Origin: Scilla litardierei
Taxonomy: Eukaryota > Streptophyta > Magnoliopsida > Asparagales > Asparagaceae
Direction: 5' to 3'
Assembly: GCA_030789695.1 (NCBI GenBank)
Contig: CM061142.1
Coordinates: forward strand, 602,525,659 to 602,589,658
Length of the DNA: 64,000 nucleotides
This document shows, piece by piece, positions 24,701 through 37,800 of the stretch. Both the position numbers and the translations under genes were made by a program. The stretch's first letter is position 1. The number at the start of each line of letters is the position of its first letter. Below the pieces are notes generated by a model. It ran no database searches. It was given only the letters and a program-made list of their open reading frames with translations, and was not told the origin of the DNA.

Positions 24701-27700
24701 GGCTGCCTCCATGTCTAGTAAGTTGATCTTGAGCAGTTTTAGAATATATGAAACTCTTCCAACCAGAGGCCTAAGCGATAACTCAGGAATTGTGCAGTTC
24801 CAAGGACCTTCTGATCCTTGTAGCTTAGAAGATTCGTGTTTCCCAGATGCCGAATAGAGGGAAGTGGTTTTCGGTAAATGATCACCTTTAGAATCACGAT
24901 AATTTTCCGTTGACTTGGCCTCATGTCCATGTCCATGTCCATTTTCCACAACACCATGAGATACAGTTGCTCCCTCATTTTGTACGGAGACTGTCTGCCT
25001 GTTATCTGATAAAGCCAATCCTTTATTCACACTGGTGTCAAATTTTTTACTTCGTTTTAGAATTAACGGACAATCAAAAAATATAGGAGGAGATGATATT
25101 AAAGAAGGAACCCCGTTTGAACCAATAAGTCCAATCTCCTTAACTAACTCCTTGTTAGAATCATTAATTATGAATTTTCTACTGATCTTTGCAACGTCAT
25201 AAGGGCATGCTTTCTCTGGGAATTTGGCTAACTTGGAGCTTATATCAAATTTTCCTTTTTTCAATGTCTCAAGTTCAACAGTATCAACATCATCAGATGA
25301 CTCCTTCCCTTTTGTGTTATCAGACCAATTTCCCCTCCCTTTCACTTGATCATTAGTTTCTTTGCTTTCATCAGAAGCAGGAATAGTTGGTGCACACCTT
25401 CCATCATTATGATCTTGAAGACCTTTGAAAGAAGAAAACGTTTGGTGGCAGGAGAGACAGTGGGGTCGAGAAGGCCAAACAGGTTCTAAACACTCACATC
25501 TGTACATTCTCCCTTCATTATTTACTTTTGCCTTTCTCCCACGTTTCCTTGGTATGTCACTGACCTCAGGTTCCAGGCAAGGACCATACTGGTTCTCAAG
25601 TATTACTGCAGCATTTGTGATTAAACAGCAAGGAGCTACCATCTTTTCACCAATGGAAGATTTTGGTTTAGGATCAACTCTGGCATAAATATTTTCATGA
25701 TAGAATGCAAGTCTATGCCATTGTAAGATGCACTCCTTCAGTTCCCTTTCCCTAGGATCAGACTCTCTTAACCAGTTGACAAGTTGTTGGATTTCAGTAT
25801 CAGACTCATATACTACCAGTGGTGATGAATTCCACATACTGCAATTCGTACTCCAATTAGATTGACTAAAGGAATGATAGATGTTTCCTCCCAGTAAAGA
25901 ACTACCTGAAGCAAAATTCGATGTGCTGCAAGAACTAGTGTCCCCAATTTCACTTGTTTTCCTCTTCACACATGGCGCCATCCTACGTCCACCTACTACT
26001 AACCAAGGTCGTTTACCAGGCTTGCCAATAACCCAGTACAATCTACCAATAGAATCTCTTCCTAAGAAATCCCTCCGCAATGATGTCGACATGACTTGGG
26101 ATTCTAAATTGGCAATTGAATCCTGCAATTGCGAAATCTCGTTCCTTAAAGAGCTCGCCTCAAGATTACTGGCTTCAAGATCAGTGAGACTTGCAGGGAG
26201 GTCCAAGTGGTTTTCTTGCATGACTGTATTTTGATGGGAAGGAAACAATTCGCCCCCTGGTATGCTGGCCCCATTAGACAAAGTCATGGAAGGAGTATTC
26301 CAATCAGTTCTCCCACACTTCAAACTCTGATGAAACCCATGAAGGGTGTCCGTAATTGACCGTACCATCCCATTTCCTTCCATGCCCAGGACCTCTTTTG
26401 CATCCAAACCATCCCTTGTAATCCTTTCAACACCTATCAGCATACTTCGAGCATTTCCAAGTTCAACCCCATGAACTACTTCCCCAGTTGCTGCTGTGTT
26501 TCCTTGGTGCAAAGGAACTGTTGAATGTTCTTGCCCATGTAATTCATTATCGTTGTTAGCACTTGTAACAAAATAGCGAATTCCATTTGTTGTGGCCTTG
26601 CTCAGAACATGACTATCAACAGTGTGTGTTCCACATTCAGCAGTCATCGAATCTGGAAGGTTTTGCAGGTTCTGGGGTTTATCACCATTAACATGTTTCT
26701 CAATCATACTCCTCAGTAGTTGGCCAAAGTTCTGGTTCACATCAGTTTGTCCATTCTCATCATGGTATTCATTCAAGGGGCCAGATGCCCTTTTCAGTGG
26801 GCTCCCAGAAAAGTTTGTTGCATAAATAGCTCGGTTCATAAAGTGTTGTCGCTGCTCTATCAACCTATCCTCGTTAGCCAGTATAGGAGCTATACCTTCT
26901 TCCCTTAAAAAATCCATGCTCCCACCGGATTTGCCAGTCTGTTCTTTCATGGTTCTGGCTAATAATTCTTCTTTAAATTTCAAATTTCTCCAGTCAATAG
27001 TAAGAGCATACAATTTTTGCTGTGCATTATTTGATTTGTCAACACATTGTTCAAGGTGTTCTCGCATAAGTGCAGAGTTCAGCACTTCATCACACAAAAA
27101 CCTCAGCAAAAATATTCTCTACATTCCAAAACAAAACGAATGTCAATAAGATGCAGACAAAAACATCAAAAACATGGAGGAAGGAAACATGAAAAGAGAA
27201 CAAAAAAGAATCAACAACAATTAGGTCCATATTAGTCCAAAAAAAATCTAGCATGCCAGTCCATGCCATTGCATGAAACAACCCTGCTCTAATGGTAAAT
27301 GATGGCAATAATAGATAAGAATATGTTAGACAATCACCACCAAGTTATTCACACCAATCATTCTTCCATAACTATAATCCCAACTTCACTAGCAAATTTT
27401 TAAAAAACTTAGTTCACTCAAGTGGCAGTTGGATATAAAGCAAAGGCTGCTTCATGCACAGCATGTATAATTCGCATTCAACTAAAAAGCTCGCAATCAA
27501 AAAACTTATGCAGATTAAAAAATTAACAGCTTTGTCCATGCTTATGAGTGAAATCAGATTAAGTACGAACATAACAAGTTGCAAGGCAATAAGAACATCT
27601 AGAGACAAGGACGATCCAAAAAATGCAATAAACTCCCTTACTTAAATGTTCAATTTATGAATTATGAAACACAATTATAAATAATGTTCCCAACAGATTT

Positions 27701-28784
27701 ACACATTAGGTGCATCCTTACTGAGATCATGGAGCCCAATCGAGAAGAAAATCATGCAACTCTGTGGCTAGAGAATCATGTCAGCTTCTAATGTGTTTCC
27801 TTCTCTTTTTCCCAACTTTCAGGCATTTGCTAAAGTTAAGCAAAACAATAGAATAATCCAAGAGTCATATTAATGTGGTTATACTTGATGGCATACGAGG
27901 ATAAAAGTTTCTTTCAAGTGTCAAAGTTAACCAAACTCTCCCGTTATATAATGTTTCATATATGGAAATACAAGAAGCTCTCTGAAAATACATCAGCATC
28001 TAATAAAGTTGTTCTAAGAAATCATTTTCTGCGCAGATTAAAGGATAGACATGGGTTAAAGTAACACATTCAAACATATAAAATAGACATAACATATATG
28101 AGCATATGGCTTCTATGGAATAGCCAATTATGTGCCAGCTCTCCATGAAAGGATCTTAGCAAGGTTTGAAATCTCAATTGATACCAATACGTTTCATCCA
28201 TATCGTATCATATTTCAAGCATGATAATAAGATCCGTTCCAATCTGGCAATGCCATTAATACTATTTGATAACGACTAATATATAAGAGGAGATTCAATG
28301 TTTGATTATTTTAATTTATTTCATATAATGGTAAAAAAAATCTCATTTAACAATCAAAATCAAGATTTGAAATGTCAGCCTATTGATCGAGATGGTTAGA
28401 AAAATGAAAGATAAGTACACTGGATAATAGTGATGCTTTATGAATAGATGAAGCATTTATTAGAGATGAAAATCTTTCTAGTTTCTACAACTAACTACAT
28501 TGAGATAAGGCAACCGATATAAGAAGTCAGTTGCTTCCAATATGTACTAACTGATACCTCCAATGGCAATACTTCTAATACATCCGATATTGATCCTACA
28601 AACCGCTGGCCAACACCAAGACCAAATCCAAGATTACAAACAATTGTTCTAAGAAATGCATCTGCACCATACGAGTTTGCTACACTGAAATATCCTTATA
28701 GAAAACAAATTGACACGCAGCATGGATTAAACAAAACATGATTAGTAGAGCATTCTTTTATGCTCAACAGACATTGGGGGAGGT

Positions 28785-28862
<78 letters not shown>

Positions 28863-31800
28863 TGCCAAATTCGCTTTAGACAGACATAGTGACAGAGGAC
28901 AACAGAACATACATGTTCTGCACCAAGGCACATGCGCTCAAGCATGCACATGATACACACTGATGCACTAAACACAATATAATCATGAAAAGAAGCACTC
29001 TCTCCTTGATCATCAAACACACAAGTAGATCATAAATTGAATCTTTGACTGCACTAAATGTGTGGGGTTGAAGTTCAAAGGCATTGCAACAAAAATCAGC
29101 ATGATATGCCCGGAAGAGAGTGTGATTGCACCATGCAAACAATAAAACATTAAAGTAGACTGATGCGATCATTACGTACGAGAGGAGGCCGAAGGAGTAA
29201 TTGCTATGTGCACCGACTATTTAGAGGAAGTTTCTTTATGCACAATAAGTTTTGCTAGTTTTGCTGTATGCACCACGCCTAAACATTATATAAGTTAGGG
29301 CGTGGGTTAGGGTTAGGATATGCTTGATTTGTGAAGAAACTCTTTAGGCATCATTGAGAAGGTTTTTAGGCTTTGATCCGACATCCAAAGCTAGGAGATA
29401 GGGTTTCGTCTCGAAGGAAACTCAACCTATTTGTAGTTCTTCGCATTTCATATCTATAAAAATCCTCTTTTTACATTTTTCCACTTTAAAATATATCGAT
29501 TTGATTGATTCGATCCCCGGATCGTATCAAATTGGTATCAGAGCATCTACGATCCATGGGTGATTTGCTACAACAACTTCGGGCCATGAGGAGGGAAGTC
29601 GCACAGACGGGACGCGATCTCCAAGGATTGAAGGAAGCTATGGCGTCAATTCCGGCGATAATGGAGATGTTACAAACCCTAACGGCCGGGAAGGGAGGAG
29701 ATCGAGGCAAGAGGATCCAAGGGGAAGAGAATCAGGGCGATTCTACGCTTGATTCAGATCCAGATCTAGAAGTTTCAGATCCAGATCTGGAAGTTTCAGA
29801 TCCAGTTGTGAAAGTTTCAGATCCAGATCTGGAAGTTTCAGATCCAGATCTGGAATTTTCAGATCTTGAATTTTCAGATCCAGATCGTCAAGTTTCAGAT
29901 CCAGATCTGAAAGTTTCAGATCTTCAAGTTTCAGATCTGAAATTTGAAGATCCAAATCGTCAAGTTTCAGATCTAGATCTGGAACTTTCGGATCCAGATC
30001 TGGAACTTTCGGATCCAGATCTGGAACTTTCGGATCCAGATCTGGAATTTTCAGATCCAGATCTGGAATTTTCGGATCCAGATCTGGAAGTTTCGGATCC
30101 AGATCTGGAATTTTCGGATCCAGATCGTCAAGTTTCAGATCCAGATCTTCAAGTTTCAGATCCAGATCTGGAAGTTTCGGATCCAGATCTGGAATTTTCA
30201 GATCTGAAATTTTCAGATCCAGATCGTCAAGTTTCAGATCCAGATCTGAAATTTTCAGATCCAAATCTGAAATCTTCAGATCCAGATCTTCCAGTTTTCA
30301 GATCTGAATCTTTTAGATCTGGATTTCTTCAGAACGGCAATGAAAGTGGTGGAGATCATTTTCATCCTTTTGATCCAGGAGGAGGCTTGCGTGCACTTGG
30401 AGTATGGCCTCCGCAGACTTCATGCACCACCTTGAGGACAAGGTGGCTCTTTTAGGGACGGAGTAATGATGCGATCATTACGTACGAGAGGAGGCCGAAG
30501 GAGTAATTGCTATGTGCACCGACTATTTAGAGGAAGTTTCTTTATGCACAATAAGTTTTGCTAGTTTTGCTGTACGCACCACGCCTAAACATTATATAAG
30601 TTAGGGCGTGGGTTAGGGTTAGGATATGCTTGATTTGTGAAGAAACTCTTTAGGCATCATTGAGAAGGTTTTTAGGCTTTGATCCGACATCCAAAGCTAG
30701 GAGATAGGGTTTCGTCTCGAAGGAAACTCAACCTATTTGTAGTTCTTCGCATTTCATATCTATAAAAATCCTCTTTTTACATTTTTCCACTTTAAAATAT
30801 ATCGATTTGATTGATTCGATCCCCGGATCGTATCATAGACTCTTCACTATGATAAAAACCGGAAAGAAGGCACATCCACAAGAGCTTGATGTCACCAATA
30901 ATGAATTATGCTTAGATCCTATGGCAACGTCACATGACCTCACAGTGAAGGCTGAAGATTATCAATTGGGCCTGGTGTCAAATCTAGCCAAACTTCTTGC
31001 GCAAGCAATTCCAGTGATCAAAGACACAGCAAGATGCAACTATGCAAAGGGTAGCGAGAGACCATCCATGTCCCTGAGACATTAGCTTAATCATAACCAC
31101 AGTTAAAGAAAAAAAGAAAAAGAGGAGATATCAACTTAATGTGCAACACATGCCCAAGCACAAACTACCTCATAATACATTAATTAATCAAGAAGCATTG
31201 AAGAAGAGGTGAACCATTTGAAGAACATGGCCAATGTCTGAAGGGGGTCAGCCATAATAGGTTTCCAACCAATTGGTGGTTAGAAGTGGAATCATACATT
31301 AGGAAACAGAAGAATTTGATATTGAACTTCATCAAAAATAAAAGTGGGACTTGCAATGAGGTAGGCATAATAAATTAAAGACCAAAATTAGCAAACCACG
31401 TCAGAGCAACTAGAAAACCCCGGTAAACCGGTTCAGGCTACATAATCACACCTGACAGGAGTCATAGACCTATTTTAAAAAATTAAAAAAATCATCTCCA
31501 TTGAGCAAAGAGGCATGTGGCTGATAAAAGCAACATTGATGGGGATCTAATTTCATTTGGGATTCAAATTAGTGTTTGAGTCTTTCAAAATCTGTTTTTA
31601 ATTATCTTTGAGTCGTTTAGAATTTATTATTTGAGTCTTTTTTAGAATTTCCTTTTCAAAATAATTTGAGTCTTTTTAAAGTTTCCTTTTTCAAAAAGTT
31701 TGAGCCTTTTTAGAGTTTCTTTTTATAAGAAATTATTTTATTTCATTTAGGAGTCATTATTTGAATCTAATTTCGGAGTTTGAGTATGAGTCAAATTAGT

Positions 31801-34800
31801 CTTTTATTTTACATATAAATATAGTTTTGTATTAACTTCTTAGTGATGAGGAATTATTGAATAGAAATTGAATAAAATTGATGTAAAAAATTTTAGTTAG
31901 CCAAATTAAATATTTTGCATTGGAGTATGAGAGTGGACTTGGTTGTATGTGGGTGAGTTTGGAAAAATCTCCATATGCGAGGTGTGTAGGTCGGTGATCA
32001 TCATATCCCTGTATACGAGGCCCAAAACATAATCAAAACTCTAAATTTTTCCTAAATTACCAAATCCTTAATTTTGTTCTTCCCTAATTTCCTTACCAAA
32101 TTTCCCTACCAAATTTCCCTGATCAGTCATGCATCATATTAGTATCAGAGCCAAATATCCTAATCTTTGGTTTTTTTCCTCCATCTTCTTTTCCATTAGA
32201 TTAGCTTCCTATTGGGTTAGAAAAAAACTTTCCACCCCCTAGCCATCATCTTCTTCGTCTTTTTTAGGTTTTAGTTTTCAAAAAAAAGCTGTTTAAAAAA
32301 GGAGAGAAGAAAAAACAATTAAAAAGAAAAAAATCAAAGAAAAAGAAAAAAAATTTAAAAAATTAAACATAGAGTCAAAAATTCATTTAAAAATAAATTT
32401 TGATATATTGTTGTGAAAATTTTCAGTTGTAAGACAATTCAAGCCACTACCTATCTTAGAGATATTTTCAGTTATTTTAGTATATTTTAATGGATTTTTG
32501 GATACAAAAACTTTGAAGGGATTTCGTCATCTCCGTTTTTAGATGGTTACAAGAAAATTGTTGTTATGAAAAGTAAGAGTCTTTATTGGGAGATTTTTTT
32601 CTTCATTCGTAATCTAACTTATGAGCATAAGTTCTGATATGCTAGATACAATTTGAAAACTAGCTTAATTATATCACATAAAATTCCTTTAAAATAAAAT
32701 ATTTAAGCTTAATAATTAACTAATAACTCAAAAACTAGCTGTTAAACACTAAATCTAATAACATCGGGATACCCATCGAAACTCATGGGAACTTTTAATC
32801 AACTTGGAAGTCACAGGAGTTCTCCATACACAAAGCAAGAAATCCAACATCTCGCTACATGATCAACACAAGGCCAACAAGCAGGTGTATTCCTCGAACT
32901 CCTAGTAACCCTATCATAGAATCAATTAAAAATAATATTAGTATAAAGAATTCTCAAGGAGAATGTTTCACGGATGGAGACGTTACCCTGTTATCCTAAA
33001 CGAATGAAGTGTAGAAGGCATTTTAACAAATAGAAGAGAGCCATTCGAGAAAGTATGTTCGACGTCATATTCAGGGGAACTTTGAGGGGAAGCAGCTAGT
33101 TGTTCGGGCATGTGCAATAAGAAGATGCACCAAGTATATTAACTAGATGGCTAGCTGTGCCATAAGAAGCAACACACAAGATATAAAAACCGTAGACCCA
33201 AGATGACAACCAAAGCCTTCTCCAAGTGACAGAATGGAGCCTGCTGGTCCCAAAAATATTTAAGAATTTTTTATATTCTCCAAATGCAGACTGCTAAGAA
33301 AGGGTACCCAAGCACAATGAGGCTTCCAAAACTTTCGGGCTAAATACCCATGAAAACTTACAGACCTCGAAAAGTTCAAAATACGCGTCAAATTGAGTAC
33401 ACGCATAGGAAACCTGAAGCAGCATATAACACGGTGAATATCCCCTACTAGTGATACATTACAACAAAAGCAAGGTAGCTCTGTGTTTGTTTGTTTTTGT
33501 GTTTGTTTGTTTTTGTGTTTGTGTTTTTTTCCCGGGGTGGGTTTTTTTTGGGTTGGGTGGTGGGGGCTCTATGTTGTATGCTAACTCAGTTACCACTGAC
33601 CATGAGGAAGTTCGGAAGAAAAATAGTAGGCGGGAATCTTAATATCAATCAAGGTTGGGTGTCAAACTATCTATAGGTACCCTTAACTGTAAATATATTA
33701 CATTAGAGACCGTGCACTCCCTTTTATTACAAGGTGTCTATATGGGATTAAGAAGATTTTTCTAATCTGCTATTTTGGGGTTCCTATTATAATTTATCTA
33801 AACCATACTTTGCTATCTAATTTCATTCAAAACCTAAGAATCTAATCCAATCTACTCATAGCCCGTCATCACCCTATTCAAAATACTCAATTATGCCTAC
33901 TCTTAGTTTTTAGAAATAATGTGTATTAGTATTGTACAGTGTTCTAAATATCGGATATCGGTCGCGTATCGGCCTAATAAATTTGATATCGGATGCGGAT
34001 ATCGGGGATATATCGGGAATATTGACTAAATATCGGAGTGTCATGTCGGAGGCTTAAAAATTATGACATATGCCAGTATAGATGTATCTAATAAGATATA
34101 AACTATACTAATTCAAATAAAAGTATGTTTTGGTTATACTTATCTCGTTAAACATAAATATCGGGTATATTGACTTAATATCGGAGTGTCATATCAGAGG
34201 CTAAAAAATGATGTCAAATAAAAGCATACGAGTCTAACAAAATATAAACTATAGAAACTCAAATAAAAGTATGTTTTCTGTATACTTATCTCATTAAACG
34301 TGAATACCGGTCATCCGCTTGGTGGAATATTTCTTTAAGTGGTCACAAACCAAACAAGTTAAATACCTACAATATATGATTCATGTGAATCATTATTAAC
34401 AGTGTGAAGATGAAAAATCAAAAAATTGAAAAAATGTATAAATGTAAAAACGGGAAAGAATTCTCACCTTGATCGGAAAACCCTCTTAAGAACAAACGCT
34501 AGACTGAAAAAAACCGACTGAAAAAATTCAGAAAAAGAAAAAAATGGAAAAAATGAAAAAGGTAAAGAATACTATGTAGTAAGTACTAATCTTGATCGAA
34601 AAATTCCTTGCAAAGATCGAACGCCGGATGTCTAAAGCTCGATCGATGGAAAAAAAACCCAACACTGTAAGGGAAAAAAATTAAAAAACCGAAAAAAATG
34701 TAAAACTGAAAAAGGGCTTAACTACTCAACTTGATCAGAAAACGCTTCCTTGCAAAGATTGAATGCCAGGCGTTGAAGCTCAATCGATTGTCGTTGGAAA

Positions 34801-37800
34801 TTTTCACCGGACGGAGCTGAGCGGAGCGAAGCGTCGAGAGGAGCGGATCAGTGTGATTAGAATTAGGGCAAAGCAGCAATTATCTCACAAAAACCCCGGT
34901 GCCTATCGTCGTTTTAAGTAAATGATTGGGTCGGGTGATTACGGTCGGATCCACTTTTTAGTGGACCGACCCGATAACTTTTTTTTAAAAAAACTATGAA
35001 TTGCGGCCGATATTTCAAAGGGATATATCGGCCGCAATATCGGCCGCAGCCGGATATTGCGGAGATATTTCCCCAAATATCGGAAACTGCAATATATAAG
35101 CCCATATCGTATCGGCCTAGTGATAAAACCGATATTGCGGCCGATATATCGGATATCGGACCGATATTTAGAACACTGGTATTGTACTATTCTTACATGA
35201 GAAGACACGTCTGGAAAGAATTTAATGTTGACTTAACTCAGACAAATAATTCAAATAATAAATACCCATAAAATTAGAATCCTACGCTTAGAATTCTAAA
35301 ATATTAGACATCTCTATAAAATCTATCACTTGTATAAATTTTTAATAGAATATTTCTCAACTGTTGTACTTTAATAAAACACATTAGGGAAGTTATGAAA
35401 TTGTCTAAAATAAATATTCAAAAATAAAAAATATAAACCAATGAAGCATCAAATTCAAATTTAAGTCTATCAAAAAGAAAGTTTGGGAAAGGCATGCCTT
35501 GTCCTATTGTTGGGTTCCAAATCAGATATGTCATAGGGCATGTTAGTAATGAAGCATACTCCCATACGCGGAAAGCTCAAATGATAATGCAATAAAATCT
35601 GACTAAAGGGCATCAAATTAAAATCACGATTTCACTAGAATTCTGAGAAGGGGACACCATCATCTTAGAATCTCAATCTGACAAGGATCCAAGAAAATCA
35701 GATGGGAACTAAAGACAACCTTATTAAATTTTATTGTTTATGAGAACCATAAGAATTTCCCAAGCTACAAATGACGCTTTTAGAGAATAACAAGGAAAAA
35801 GGATAGGGTCGGAGGCAAGCATGCGAGGGGATTTTCATATCATTTTCAGAAAAGTGTAAATGAAATTTTAGAGTGCATGGCACATGTTATTTTTTCACTA
35901 GTAAATAAAAAGAAAATAAAAACATAGACAAGCAAACATAAAGGACAGTATACATAGAAATCGCAAAGGAAGTTACTAGACCCCTGGTGATCAAAAATTT
36001 CACTGGTTTACCCCCAAACTGTCATATGTATGCAAGAGATCGCTGGAATGGATGGGCACTCTGCTAGAAGATGGAATATTTCTAAAACCACATAGCAGGT
36101 TGTGCAAGCACTTATCAGTCTCAAAAACAGCATGAGCTGGCATCAAGAACCCAAACTTATAAATTCAAATATCCAATTCCTATAATAGAAATGGTAATCA
36201 ATTAATTTGCCACCCATAGAGGATCTAATTACCCATCCATGGAAATCAAGCAAGCAAATAAGCAGATAGCTAGTTAGTGACAACATAATTAGCATTCCAC
36301 TTGCATAGTAAATTTGGAAATCTTTGACATAAAGGGGCCTTATTTATATCCACCATACTATTTTTCTTAGCCAATACACTAGATAAAGTTTGCCCAAGAC
36401 TCTCTGAAATAATTACCAATGGACACCCTGGATAGTTTAAGACCTAAAGAAACCCTGAAATAAATTGCAACATGATTCATACCTCCTCTGTATTAAACTG
36501 CCAATACTCTTTTACTCTCATGGAACTGGCTAGCTGATGCAGTGGCTCTCGAAAAGCACGAGTTTCATTTCCCAGATTTCTTCGTGGGTAACCTGTTACA
36601 GCCAGTGTATGACTTTCATGTTGAACTTTTTGTCGATCCGCAACACAAGATGGACAAAACCAGTCCCCATCAGGAATCCGGGCAAGGGGAGGATTCAAGC
36701 AATATCTATGATATTCAGAATCACACTTGTCACATAGGAGAACACTGGTATCATCTTTATCAATTCCACAAACTTTACACACTCCATCTTCCCAAGGCGC
36801 TTTAGGTAAATCAATTCCAGCAAGAAGAATTTCATTCAACTCTTTTTGTAATTCAACATCTAATCCCTCATTACCTGAGTGATGCACAAATTTCTGAACT
36901 AGATCCATAACCTGCATTCAGAATCAAAATAAAAAATTGAAGAAATGGTTATAATCCAGGTTAAAACTTTCTTGCATTATCCTACTTACTACTGAAAAGA
37001 GGCTTCATAAGCCAAGTATAAAGCTCAAGACTATACAATGCACAGAATAAAATATGAAACCAGTAAAAACATCTTAATAGGTTCCATATTCAGGTGAATG
37101 TCAGTCAACTTTGACTGTATCTAGTATGCTTCAAACAGATCAATTTTGGATGAAACTAATCTGCAATCCAAAAGGAAAATTCAATTCGTTAGTCCCCGAG
37201 ACTATAGAACCAGAAGCATCGTTTGCTATTTTCGTATGCTTCCATGCCTCTGCCGTAAACTGACAAGATAACAACAAATAAAAGGCAAAACAAAAAAAGA
37301 TGATCCATCCACTCGTCCAACAACTTATATTAACCCTAACCCTAATCCCAAGTTCAAAATGCTTCAAATGACTAAATCCATCCACTGCAATTCCATTTAC
37401 ATCATGCCATTTTTTATCTTTTTATCTTTTGGGAAGGAAAATGTAAGGACAGAGTGCATAAAGCCTTGATGTATAAACACAAAAGTATACTAAATACAGA
37501 ACCTTGTTCGATCTGGTCAATGTTAAACCAACATCTAAGCTGAAAAGGCTCCAAGAGTAGCAGAACTTTTATAGCGAGGCGGCAACACAACCAATAAACT
37601 ATGGATTGCTGCCAAGTTCATGGCCATGGCAACTATTCCTCTAGTCGAATGAGTACTAGGCTTCATGAAAGCACTGATTTCGAGGGAATTCAAGAAACAT
37701 GGCAGAGATATTGAGGGACAAACCAAGTCAGTTCCCTTGCAATTACAAAGCAACACTACCAGTAATGCTTCTCACATGATATTGCAATAATTTCTGGAAG

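Larger units (their letters stand above)
29161..30835 (+). mobile_element. Complete non-autonomous LTR retrotransposon (1675 bp)
   Basis: Two 369-bp LTRs (29161-29529 and 30467-30835) differ at only one position by my reading and are flanked by the exact 5-bp duplication TAGAC (29156-29160 and 30836-30840). A TGGTATCAGAGC primer-binding site (29533-29544) follows the first LTR. The interior is only 937 bases and has one open frame (29556-30455) but no protease, reverse transcriptase or integrase. LTR ends (TGATGCG and GGATCGTATCA), the start of the protein and the last internal bases match the chromodomain gypsy elements at 52116-64000, so these probably supply the enzymes. A TATATAA promoter-like box lies at 29287-29293. 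The insertion is antisense to the MBD9-like gene. Confidence 0.92.
27119..36482 (-). other. 9.4-kb intron of the MBD9-like gene
   Basis: The intron runs from a GTATGA donor beside 36483 to a TGTAG acceptor beside 27118. It contains a (GA)36 microsatellite, a complete 1.7-kb LTR element (29161-30835), a plus-strand open stretch (30836-31085), an LTR fragment with PBS (31538-32153) and a 1.2-kb hAT derivative (33937-35178). In 27120-28780, 32160-33930 and 35190-36480 I see only AT-rich sequence. A GTTTGTTT-rich patch lies at about 33482-33525. Confidence 0.7.

Noticed and set aside
28738..29020. ERERER and SLSLSL frames
   Set aside because: Caused by the (AG)36 microsatellite.
29743..30264. 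Minus-strand DLDLKLPD repeat protein
   Set aside because: It follows from the palindromic 21-bp unit. The plus strand has the Gag-like start and the promoter-bearing LTR.
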